DNA from: Ganoderma boninense
Lineage: Eukaryota; Basidiomycota; Agaricomycetes; Polyporales; Polyporaceae
NCBI GenBank assembly: GCA_002900995.3
Contig: CM035314.1
Coordinates: 2,577,234 to 2,641,233 of the forward strand
Length of the DNA: 64,000 nt
Reading direction: 5' to 3'
Shown: positions 33,443 through 44,430 of the stretch, piece after piece
Layout: each line of letters starts with the position of its first letter
Numbering within the stretch: position 1 is the stretch's first letter
Program-made: the position numbers and the translations under genes
Notes under the pieces: model-generated
What the model was told of the DNA's origin: nothing
Database searches by the model: none
What the model saw: the letters and a program-made list of their open reading frames with translations, nothing else

Positions 33443-34683
33443 GGCGCGATGTCGTCTCGGCTGTGGTCGTTGTGTTCAGTGGGGTGGGTGTGCCATGAGA
33501 GATGCAGGAGGGTGGAAGGGGGGAAGCCATCGCGCCGCACGGAGACATATTGTCTGCGAACACGCCCTCTCCGTCCGACGGCGTGCAGCGCCTCCTCGAA
33601 AATAGCGCGTAGGGCGCATGCGTTCCGCCTGGTGATGGTCAGAGTCAGAAAGATGTGGAACGTGGTGGGTTTGGGGCGCGAACATGCGCGAGATGAGCGG
33701 CCTTTAGGCGGGTGCAGGACAATGGCTCAGGGGACCCGTACGCTATCTGGGCCTTCTGGGAGGATATTGGTGAGCGAAGCCCCACGGAAATGTCTCGTTA
33801 CACGTTACAAGCACGCGCCTGACACGCGGGGCGTGCATGGCTACCGCGAGTAGACCTGTCCGAGCCTACGTGACGGGCCGGTCCTCGTATCCGCCGCGAA
33901 CATGGGTTTCTTGAATTTCCGCCCCCGGATGCTCTAGCCTAGATGTTATGGATTAGCCTCAAGCTGTAAAGGAGAGTTAGGACTTTGGCGTCCGCAACCG
34001 CACGCCACTGGCAGTTGAACGTTGTGAACGGTGGGTTGCTCTCTGTTGCTGTCTCGCGATGCTAGGCTGACATTTCCAACTTACGAAGTATTTGTTGGTG
34101 CTTTTCGGCCGGAGTTCTCCCGAGAGCTGAGCGCTGAGCGCCGACCAAGCATCAGCACATTGAACCAGGCCGTCGAGTTTGAATTTCAGCTCAAAGCTTC
34201 AATATCAGTGTGCCGCTGCCAGTTTGGTGCCGGTGACCTGAACTCGGAGAAGTATGTGGGCGAACAGTACGGTTACCAATCATCACCCAGTGTTGTCTGT
34301 CATAGGAGCTCTAGATTGGCAACCGGGTCTCCTGTACTTATTATAGGTTTCGCCTTCGACTCAGCCGAGGTTCAACACATCATCTTTGCGGAGACACAAA
34401 TACCGATTAATCTAGTAGTATCCACTAGGACCTGCGGACCTGCAACGACACGATTATCAGAGCTCACAACCCAAGGCTCTCCAGGTTCCACGGACTTATG
34501 CTTCGCACGGCCGCTCTTATGGCAGGCGAAATTTCTGATAGGTCTTAGAGGGTCTAAGGTGAGGATTTTGAGAGCGACGTGGACTTGTAATGGCACTCAC
34601 GGGACGCCTTGACTAGCAACATATAAATCCTGAGGCGTCCGAGCCAATGCAGCGACATCGTCAAACGCTCCAAGTAGACCAGT
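33443..34683. other. intergenic between divergent genes
   Basis: About 1.2 kb between the starts of coiled-coil copy B (-) and the decayed hydrolase (+). No supported gene. Confidence 0.4.
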
Positions 34684-36063
34684 ATGGATCCTGAATTTGC
34701 TGCGGCCGTCGCACCTCTCCTCGCTGCCCCAAAGCCCAAGGTCCTGCCCACGAAGACCCAGATAAGGGCACTCTATGTCAAGAACGTTGTCACAACCATG
34801 CAAGCGTTCCGCGGGAGTCCGTCTGCCTCCTGGTACGTCTCGCATTTTCCGTGCAGCCCCATTGGCATTAATTTCGAGTTATTTGCAGCTTCGACATACA
34901 CTGTGGAAGATAGGACCGTGACTGTAGATGGGGGCAAAATTTTGGTTCGCTGCATCGTACCTGTTGCGGACGACAAGAGCCGTACATTGCCTGTGTTCGT
35001 GCATATTCACGGAGGCGGTAAGCGAGAAAGCAGTGGCCACGGCACTCTGACATGCTGGCTGACACGTGTTGTGTATTAGGTGGATGCATTGGTACCATAG
35101 AGGCGGACGACTACGCTCTCCGACGGATCAGTGTCGATCTCCATATTTCCGTGGTCAATGTTGAATATCGGTGAGCCTCACTTTCTGTTCCCTGACGCGA
35201 GGCTCCCTGATGTTCGGTTTAGGTTGGCCCCTGAGTTCTCATTCCCCACTGGACTGAATGACTGCTACGCAGCTCTGAAATGGGTGCGTATTTACGCTCT
35301 CACATCCTCAATCGCGCAACGCTGACGCCGTTCAGACTGTCGAGAATGCCCTTCGTTGAAGGTCGATCTTTCTAAAGGTTTCCTCGTGGGTGGTCATTCT
35401 ACAGGGGCAAACATCAGCACTGTGATGTGCCACCAAGCCCGCGACGACCCTTTCTTTGCTGGGCGACAGATCATCGGGCAACTTCTCCGGGAACCGGTCA
35501 CGATCCATCCAGAAAACTATCCCGATAGGTGAGTGCGACATGCTTGTCGTAAATAGTTGGTAACTCATTCATTCATGATGTTTAGTTTGAAGGACGAGCT
35601 GCGTTCATTCAAAGATAATGAAGAGAACCCACCGCTTGCTTTTTCAGCTATCCGTAACCTCTTCCGTAAGTCCAAGCCAAGATTGAAAGGCTGTTGCAGA
35701 TGTTTGATGTCACCCTAGATACATATGGTGGAATTCCTTCTGACCCACGGACGTCTCCCCTGTTATATATTCCTCCCACGAAGGTTTACCACCTGCTTAT
35801 GTCCAAGTCATGGGCCTTGGTCCTCTGCGCGACGATGGGATTGTGTATGAGAAGGCTCTGAGGGCAGCTGCAGTGAAGACCAAGACCGATTTGTGATGTT
35901 CAACTTGTGTATGCCTTTACCGGCGGAGTTTGACGTCAGTCCACAGGTACCTCGGCGTTGGCCATGGCTTCCATTCCAACTTTCCAAGCATCACACTTGC
36001 GCACACGGTTAGAAACGATATCGTCAATGGTTTGAAATGGCTTCTTGGTCAAGATGTTGAATA
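34684..36063 (+). pseudogene. alpha/beta hydrolase (HSL-type), decayed copy
   Basis: It starts MDPEFAAAVAPLLAAP, like the paralogue at 47589 (MDPEFAAALA). Family motifs are readable: FVHIHGGG (oxyanion hole), VVNVEYRLAPEFSFPTGLND, the nucleophile elbow GGHSTGAN (usually GDSAG), AYVQVMGLGPLRDDGIVYEK (acid) and VGHGFHSNFPSI (His), ending QDVE at TAG 36061. Introns match the paralogue. The frame breaks at least three times: near 35355 (before LKVDLSKG), near 35778 (before EGLPPAYVQ) and near 35890 (before RFVMFN). The exon 1/2 junction at 34832-34888 is also out of phase. The density of breaks is higher than elsewhere in the window, so I read it as a pseudogene. Confidence 0.7.
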
Positions 36064-36591
36064 GCTGCTGTAACTACATGTCATACATCCCGCATCATGA
36101 GTAGCCTTTCGCCGAACAGCAATTTTCGATGAAGCATCCACATTGCCAATGTTGTGCTTAGCAATTCACAACGATCTCATCGCATGTTCTACGTTCGGCC
36201 TTCAGGACGAAATCTTGGTCAGAATATGTCCCCTATCCTGAAAGGGATCAACAACAGATCGACGAACCAGGACGATCATCGCGAATCAAAGATACTACTA
36301 GAAAATACGCTACGACATATCCTTCCACGAGTCTTATGCCCGCAATGCTTTCCCGAACGCTGTGCAAGACCACGTGAAGCTAGTAATTCCCAGAACGAGG
36401 TCGTCGATCCTCCTTACTTCCTTGGTGATCATGAGCACGACATTAACCCGCGGGTCATATCTGATGCATCGCATTAAATCCGGGGTCGTTGAAACCAGAG
36501 CAGAACGGCCTGCGCAGGGCATGCGCGGGATATATTCCAGTGTGCTGTCAAGCTCCCCCTCCCCAGCTCCTCACCGCACCCTACAACCGCC
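36064..36591. other. intergenic
   Basis: About 0.5 kb upstream of coiled-coil copy C. No supported gene. Confidence 0.4.
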
Positions 36592-38091
36592 ATGAACCAG
36601 CTGCAACATTCCTTCCACATCTCGCATGTCCCCTCGGCTCTCTTTTCCTGGGTAGCTCGAGGACTGCGTGGTATGGGTATACGCAACGGTCCCAAGACCA
36701 CCGAAACCAAAGAAGAGTTGACAGTGGGGGAGGGGAAACCGAGCCAGGAGGTAGAGGGAAGACAGCGCGAGGTCTACGACTTTCATCACCAGCTCGAAGT
36801 CGAGAGGTGTGTCTTTCGAGCAACAGCAGAAACAGCTCGAGGCAACGTTGGCGGAGAACAACCAGCTCCAGGTGCGCCTCATCCAGCTGGAGTCGTCGGG
36901 ACAGGAGTTGGAGCAGCTCCGGGAGCTAGTAGAGCGGGAGAGAACGGCCAGGATTCAGAGCGAGACACGAGGTGAAGACGCGTCGATGGAGATCCAGCAG
37001 CTAAAAGAACGACTGGCCCAGCGGGAAGGCGAGGCGAGAAACAGCTCAGCGAAGATCGTTGAGCTGGAGAGGGTGAACGCACAGGTGGAGAAGGAGCGAC
37101 GATCCGCCGCGGCGCTCCTCCAGGCTCGCACTGCCGAGCTGCGAGAAGCCAAGAGCTTCCTGGCCAAGGAAGATGACGTCGATGATAGCGAGGTCCTCCA
37201 TCTCGTCGAGACATTGAACAGCCAGGTATCCCGAACCGCTGACAGGCTCGCGCACGGGCCGTATTTCCGCTTTGGATCCTCGGGAGACGTAGTTATGGTC
37301 CAGAAGGCGACGAAGAGGCTGGAGCGGTACGCCTGGATCCCCCCCTCCCTTATCTCGACGCTGCGCTCGGCCGATCACACCAAGGACGTCGAGATGGTAC
37401 GAACGAGCCTGCAGACGGGCATGGCAATGTACGCGCGGTGGCTTGCGACGAGCTGGGATCTAGGGGTACTGGATTCGCGAGGTCTGTTGGAAGGGATCTA
37501 CTTCAGTATTCGAGAGCGAGGTATGGATTCAGCAACCCTTGATACGAAGCTAATGCACTGACCGACAAGGCATTAGAGCCACAGTCCATTGCAGGAAAGT
37601 GGAGGGCCCTCTGTCGCAACCACGTCAAAAGTCTCCTGGACACCGGTGAAGGTCAAACACGGCGCCTGTTTGAGACGTTGTCCATCATCGTCTCAGATGT
37701 TCTCATCATCTGCGGGGCTGAAGGAACATGGGATGGTATCTCGGGGATAGTCGTGCACGAATTCGAGAGGGAGCTCCTCGAAGTAGTGGACCTCGCACTC
37801 AGGTTCCAGTGGACCGTCGGCGAGCGCGTGCTCCTGCGAGATTTCGTCGTGTTCGTGACCGACTCTGGCGCGGTATACGACCAGACGCGTATGGAGCTCG
37901 GGAATGCTTCTTTGACGGATCCCTCGTTAGAAGTGGCCGTAGGGGAGGTCCTCTGTACCACACATCTGGGGCTCATGTCGGAGAGTACGGTTGCAGCAAA
38001 CGAGAACCGTCACGGCCGAAAGCCTGGGACAAAGATCATTCTCAAACCCAGAGTCGTCCTGAAGACCGAAATCCCAGATACCAGGTGTTAA
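36592..38091 (+). CDS. coiled-coil protein of the four-member family, copy C
   Basis: Start MNQLQHSFHISHVPSALFSW. A long coiled coil follows (QQKQLEATLAENNQLQVRLI, RLAQREGEARNSSAKIVELE), then the family domain: DVDDSEVLHLVETLNSQVSR, ELLEVVDLALRFQWTVGERV, CTTHLGLMSES...KIILKPRVVLK. The conserved intron is 37521-37576, in the same phase as in copies A, B and D. The first ~72 codons and the rest are in different frames; one surplus base at about 36808 explains it (EVER|VSFEQQQ). Repaired length ~480 aa. There is no Hsp70-like neighbour. A MITE sits just downstream. Confidence 0.7.
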
Positions 38092-38354
38092 CTTGAAAGT
38101 ACGCCCTTGCTTACTTGTTCAGGTCGCCCTGACTGACTCTGATACTTTAGGGTTACTCCTTGAATAGCCTTAAATGTGCCGGCGTGGAGTGCCAGCTAGC
38201 CTACAGCTGGCAGCGTCTCGTGTTAGCATGATGGTCCGGTTCAGCTACTACCAACCAGTGTACTCTCACCGGTTTGCATCTGATGTATGTTTTGTGTATC
38301 AATGCAGCATTGCTGTAGTACGGCGTTGCGGTTCGACCGATTCGGACCGAAGTA

Positions 38355-39062
38355 CAGTCATTCACCGGTCCTTCGGACAGACTTTTCGCGTTTTCCGAAT
38401 TAAACCAAGCTATGTTAGAGAGGGCTCAATCGGGGAGCTCTGGTAGATCCTGGTATCTCTATACCATAACTCTACGGTTCTTCCAAGGTCATCGAGTGGG
38501 ATTTGCGCGGGATCGAGGTGTTTGATGTTGGAAATCCGTTATCAGGGCTCTCTGGGTCCTTCGGACAGTCACCCTCACGCCTAGATATGCCTTATCCGGG
38601 TGGGGACAATCTAAGCGAGTAGGGCGTTAACTGCGATAAGGCTGCTTCAGGCTATTTCTCGTCCTGCAAAGGCAGGTGTGACAGGGCGTCTGAACGTGGA
38701 TGTTTTCCTGGAGGTCGTCTTCGCCGTTCCGACATGGACGACCGTGTCCCATGCCATACCATAAGATGAACTGTCTCATCGTTATCTGGATACCACGCTT
38801 AACCTCATTCTATATTTTCAAGCTTCAAAATTAGCGGGGTAAGCCACGATTAGCGAAGCAGCGCAAAAACTCCTGTTTTTCCATGTTAATGTTGACATAG
38901 CAAGGGCTGTACGCCACGAGATAGGATATAACTTTATAGAACGGACTGTGGTTGATGTTCAGAGCATTTGAGGTCCAAATCAAAGTCAGCGATGCGAGTG
39001 AACAGCTGAAAATTCAGTTTGTCCGAAGGAGCCATAATATCCGAAGGACCGGTGAATGACTG
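38355..39062. mobile_element. Tc1/mariner-type MITE
   Basis: 708 bases bounded by perfect 22-base terminal inverted repeats: 38355-38376 (CAGTCATTCACCGGTCC...) and its reverse complement at 39041-39062. A TA dinucleotide flanks each side (38353-38354 and 39063-39064), as expected of Tc1/mariner insertion. The flanking AG and CT happen to extend the symmetry. A related motif (TCCTTCGGACAG) recurs at 38369 and 38558, and in inverted form (TTTGTCCGAAGGA) near 39018. No transposase frame is present, so it is non-autonomous. It lies between coiled-coil copy C and the PARP gene. Confidence 0.88.
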
Positions 39063-39064
39063 TA

Positions 39065-39550
39065 CTGGAAATTATTCAAGCTCAAGGGCCTGGAGGAGTC
39101 GTTCGAACTCAGAAGTCCCACGACTCGGCTAGATTAAAACCTTGTGGCTGGCACTGAAGGCAAGTATGCCACTCACTGGTACTCACCCACTTAATCTAGT
39201 CATTCAAACCACCTGTGCAACCACCTATTCGCTCTGATACTCCTAACTCATCCTTCTGTTTGCGACCCTTTCCCTGTGCGTGCAAGAGGAGTGTCAGTGC
39301 CATCCCACCATTTGGCATTCGTTTTGCAGTTCGAGATCCAAGTCTCCAGCTCAGGCATCCGACCCTGAGCTGCTGACGGGTACGTGAATTGCACTCCGTC
39401 AAGCCTTTGGGAATCGGCCTTCTGCATCGAAGAGTTCGGAACATCGGTGCGCGTTCATCGAAGCCACGCCGCTGCAGCAAGTCCCTCTCCTCTCCTGCCA
39501 GTGAACCACACACTACGATCTCGAAGCGTACGGACGACAACTTCAAGTCT
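39065..39550. promoter_or_regulatory. upstream region of the PARP-UBC gene
   Basis: About 490 bases between the MITE and the first ATG of the PARP-UBC gene. No coding exon or TATA box was identified. Confidence 0.35.
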
Positions 39551-42500
39551 ATGGAGATGAGCTCGTCTAGTATCCCCACCAGAGGTCGCAAACGTTTCCT
39601 ATTCGACCTTCGAGACGCTTCGCAGAAGGCTGAGCTGGGAGTTGAGTTCCAAGGGTTCCGCATCTTAAGTACGCCACTTGAGTCTTTCTTGTTCTCCTTC
39701 ATGTCGGCCTGAGACATATCCTCTGGCAGGCGTCGTATCCGGTGATGAAGATGGCTCATTCGATTGCGCTATTGCTCGCGCGGATGGGGACCTGATCGCT
39801 TCTTTGACTGTCCTCGTATCTGGTATGTCTCACAACGCCGCTCAAGTGCTTCTCTCCCTCATATCCCCTTGACAGACGCCTCAGAATATCCTTCGGACCA
39901 TTCATTCTTCTGTTCTTCACAAGATGAACTTCCAGCACACATTCTCCGCGTCACTGAGTCAATCCACGAAGATGGATCCCTCACCATCCAACAGCTGTTG
40001 ACCAAGCTCCTCGAGAAGTTGGCTAAAAGGACTGCCGCAGCACGTCGTTCAGGAGCGATCTGCCAGAAGACGAAGATGAAGAGGAGGAGGAGGAGGAGGA
40101 ACAAGATGAGGACGAGGATGAAGCGGTAGATTATGAGTTGGACGACGATGTAGGCATGTTCGGCGCAGAGGCTGGTCGTAGTAGGGTTGATCAAACTGTC
40201 CTCCAGCGGTGCGTTCGATCCTTCACTAGGTACCCTGTGACGTTCAGTGACCACCTTTCCAGAGAGTTCAACGAGGTTGTTGCGTATGGCTTTCATCCCG
40301 GATATATCCCCTTCGGCATCGATGACTTCGCGTTGTCCGTTTCTTTACCTGCCAGGTTTCTGGCGAACACCATCCCGCCTCGCGCTCTCATGGCGTGGGA
40401 TAAGCAGCTGCTTTCGCGTCCTCAGCACCTCACCCTCCTGATTTCCGGCCTACGAGGCGTGTACCCCGTAATCCAGTCAGACGCAACATACACCCATTCT
40501 GCACATTTCCATGGCTCTACGCCACAGTTTCGTGTGGGGTTAACGCCGAAATACAAGCCGACGACAGAGGAAGCGTCTGAGACGATCCGCAGGTATGGCT
40601 TGAAAGAAGAGTACGATGCGCAACCTGTAGAGGTTATCGAAGAGCCGTCGTTTGATGACTTCGAGGATGTCGACATGATGGACCTGGATGGAAGCGAGCA
40701 GCAGCCGGAAGCTATCGAGCCGCAGGAGGAGGAATCGCTAAGCGGTTTCCAGCCCTTCAGTCTGAGCTCATCGCTTGAAAGCTTGTTGAACGGTCATTTC
40801 CTCCGAATGCTCCAGCTCCGTATACAATACGGCCTTGGCTGGGCGGCCGCGGAGACGCTCTGGTGGGATGTAGAGACCTCCCAGCAACCACCGGGGGATG
40901 TCGTCAGGTTGAGAGGACAGGTATGTGACTCATATGGCTTAGCTCTCTGATGGCTCACCATGTCGCAACAGGTGATTCAGAGTGCGGACGCGGCCGACAC
41001 TCTCCTAGCGCAAAGCTACATGCTCCCACCAGACCCTTTGCTGGAGCGCAACAGAGAGGATCCCATCAATCTTCCTTTACTAGCGTTCTCTTACCTCTTA
41101 CGACGCATTACGGTGAGCCGTCCATCGTAGAAGCCTCCTGTGGCGCTGAACGTCCTCGCATCTTCGCGTGTAGCTCTGTCCTCGTTACTGCCTGGTCTGT
41201 CACCAGCAGCTTCAAGAAGACCTAGATGCATTGAAGCCGTACGTGTGCAGCTCCAAGCTGTGTACATATCAGTACTACAACCTCAATCGTGGGCCTTCTC
41301 TCGAGGTAAGCGTTCTCCCTTAGTGTTTCCAATGTGCGTTCACCCTGTGCCAGTACGAAATTCGCGCCAATCCCACCATCGTCGATCTCCTGGTCTCGTT
41401 GGCGTACATTGCGGCTGCTGAGAGTGCCGGCGCCGACTCACCTCTTCCAATCGGCATGGGGCTTCGTGTGAAGGGAAAATCGAACTTCAGTGTTCCCCAA
41501 GGCCCAGATGGCTTGTGCGAATTCGACCAGCTACCAGAAAATGAGGTATGACTCCCAATTTTCGATCTTACCCGTTTCTCACACTGTGCGATAGATGCGC
41601 AGCGCAATTGTGCAGCTGATCGACTCACTCCCACCAGTCAGTCGTGCGCGGTTCGATGCTAAAGGTGGCTGACATAGGAGCTTCATAGATTGCCGAGATG
41701 AAGAAGCACCTGGAGCAACCGCGAGCGGCGGGTCGAGCAAAGCCTCGTCTGCAAGACATCGACAAGACGATTTCCCATGCGGCATGGTCTGTACTGCGCT
41801 GGATCGTTGCCTCCTGCACCGCCCACTTGGAGGAGCTCACGGATGACGAAGGGCGTGTCAAGAATATCGGTTAGAGCCGGCTTTGATTTTTTTGCAATGC
41901 TCTCATCAAACTCTTTGTAGGATCGGAGTGGCGTCAATTCCGATTCAGCGTTGGCGCGCCGGATGCGGAGGCCAAGTTCCGCGTCGCGGTGCAGACCGCG
42001 CAGGAGGAAAATGCTGAGGCTCGACAGTACCCGTCGCTATACGTAGGAGTTTTCCTCGCTCGCCTCGATGTTACGGGCACTCACCACACGCACTAGGCCT
42101 TCCACGGGTCTCCCGCCAAAAATTGGCATTCAGTCGGTGTCTCTCCGGGCTAGTTCCACAATGCGCTTCTAACGGTGCATCACAGATCATAAGGCATGGT
42201 CTTTGGTTCAAGACCATAATTCATGGACGAGCCTTCGGGAATGGTACGAAAATAGTGTCTCAAAATTGAATGTCGTTGATTTGCTAGACAGGTGTCTACT
42301 TCGCGAGAGACGGCGCCGTTTCGACCGGAAGCTACGCGAGCGGTGCACAGAGCTGCTGGCGGAACAGCTCTACGCGCATCAACAATTGCGTAGCCCTGGC
42401 AGAAATCGTGAATTTGCCCGGCAAGTTTGTCTCAACCAGTCCGTATTTCGTTGTCGCACAGACAGAGTGGATCATCTGGTGAGCGTAGTTCCATACTGAT

Positions 42501-43915
42501 TACTCTGCTCCTGACCCAACGCTCCTCAGTCGATACTTCATGGTCAAGGGTAGCGGATCCGGTCAATGGGCACCAGGCCCTGCCTACCACACTCCCTACT
42601 TCGGGCTGCCGAACAGCAACCAACCTATCCAAGCAGACGAAATCGACGAGTCGATCCCATACGTTCCTTTGGACCCCCAGTATCCGCTTACTCTTTCGGG
42701 CAGGGCTATCCGCATCCCTGAACCTTCTCATGCCTTGCAGAAAATTTTGGTCGCACGCCGCGAAGAATACATCCCTGTGGACTACGAGGTAGAAGACATG
42801 AAGATATTCGAAGCCGCGCCAGTGATACCGACAGAACCCGATATGGACGACAGGATGGAAGTTGTGGACGACTGGAAGCATGACCGGACGTGGGTTGAAC
42901 AGTGTGTGGAGCACGTCATACCCCCTCCCACGGAATCGTCCCTGCAGGCGACGACCGCACTACAGAGAGAGCTGAAGGGTATCCTGAAGGAGCAGAAGGA
43001 GGCGAAGAGTCTGCGTGAGCTCGGGTGGTACATGCCCGAAGAACTCATCGGCGACAACCTGTACCAGTGGATCATCGAGCTACACTCCTTTGATCCAACG
43101 CTGCCTGTGGCGCAGGACATGACGAGACAGTGAGCCCGGCAGTGTTTGCTCCCGAAAATTTGGCTAATCGTAGAGTTGTGGGTTCGGCCGTTCAGCGGCG
43201 TGAACTCCTTGGTGTTCGAGATCCGCTTCCCTGCCGGATTTCCTCATGCACCGCCGTTCTTCCGCATTTTGAAACCCAGATTTTTGGGCTTCAGCCAGGT
43301 TAGTGACTATCCCATCCTCTGCAAGTATGCCATTCCTAACGACTCTCATCCGCGGGCTTAGGGTGGCGGCGGCCATGTCACGCTCGGTTTGTCCTCTCAG
43401 TCGACTGCATGTCGCTCCCTATTGATTATATTGTTTTCCTCCAGGAGGGTCAATGTGCATGGATCTCTTGACTGCTGATGGTGAGTGGTACGAGCACGGA
43501 TGTCCAAAAGCGTCGTTACCTGAATTTAATGGCGCCATAGGCTGGTTGCCAAGCTACAGGTATGTTCACAGGTTGCGGTCAGGCAATCTTAGGAGCTGAC
43601 GTGCCCTGTCCAGCATTTCTGCCATCCTTATCCAGATCAAACTTGCGATCTCGAACTTGGATCCGAGACCGGCGCGCCTTGCCTCGAACTGGGACATGTG
43701 TGTACCCATCTGTGATGTGCTCTCCTTCGGTAACTGATAATCCGTGGGTTGAATGTTCCCATCCAAGGCCTTATGGAATGCAGGAGGCGCTGGAAGGCTA
43801 TAGAAGAGCAGCCGCCACCCACGGCTGGAAGGTGCGTAGTGCAGTTGCTCGTGAAGATCTGGGGACTGAAGAATGCTCGTAGTTGCCTCAAGGAATGGAT
43901 CGCATTGCGTACTAG
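39551..43915 (+). CDS. PARP-type ADP-ribosyltransferase fused to a UBE2Q-like E2 domain
   Basis: About 20 exons, ~1,110 aa. Order: RWD/UBC-like N-terminus (SDASEYPSDHSFFCSSQDE), acidic linker, middle domain (LPARFLANTIPPRALMAWDK), and a PARP6/8-type Cys cluster (LCPRYCLVCHQQL, KPYVCSSKLCTYQYY; exon 41174-41305). The ART domain follows: FHGSPAKNWHS (His), GNGVYFARDGAVSTGSYA (Tyr) and STSPYFVVAQTEW. A UBC domain (43174-43915) ends it, with FPAGFPHAPPFFRILKPRF and GGSMCMDLLTADGWLPSYS, where Cys is the likely thioester residue, and tail LPQGMDRIAY. The third catalytic position seems to be Tyr, not Glu, suggesting mono-ADP-ribosylation (inference). PARP-UBC fusions are known in fungi. Apparent frame breaks: near 40050-40054 (before SDLPEDEDEE) and at the 43129/43174 junction. 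Confidence 0.88.
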
Positions 43916-44430
43916 ATCAAAGCCAATGCCGGCGCGGCGCTCCCACTCACATTGGATCAGAACTAGGTTGCTTGTAAGATGTAGAGAGTGTGATTTGTAC
44001 GTCTAGATGGTGTTTTTTTGTAGACATAGGATGGGATGTAATTGCTGTGCATCCATTTTTGTCCAAAATGGCCTGCTAGGGTTTTGGCGGACATCGGGGA
44101 AGAGCGGGGAAGAGCGGGGGGAAGGAGCCATTCCCAGGTTCCTGGAGAACTTTACTATATCTGAGTTTTATCCAGTGATGATGGAGTAATCTTTGGGTAA
44201 GCCTCAACTGTGTCCGAATAGAGGCTGTTGATGTGCGGAGTCGAATTTGTTGGGTTGGGCGTCTGATAGGAAAAGAGGGCGTCGTCGGGGCCTTCCTCCT
44301 TCGTCCGCCGCCTCCATCATCGTTGCCGTCGTGTCCGTCGCCTTCCTCGTCGCCGCGCTCGCCGTCGAGCCCGCTCCCTCCTTCCCTCTCCACTCCTCTC
44401 CTTTCCCCCCACATTCGTTTAACGTCGGCT
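43916..44430. other. intergenic / 5' leader of the membrane-protein gene
   Basis: About 0.5 kb. It includes a short GGGGAAGAGC tandem at 44095-44120 and a CT-rich leader before the next ATG. Confidence 0.4.

Noticed and set aside
33096..33563. Upstream extension of the copy B frame with an Arg/Gly-rich product
   Set aside because: The alternative frame from ATG 33442 gives a membrane helix and a coiled coil as expected for the family; the extension is compositional noise.
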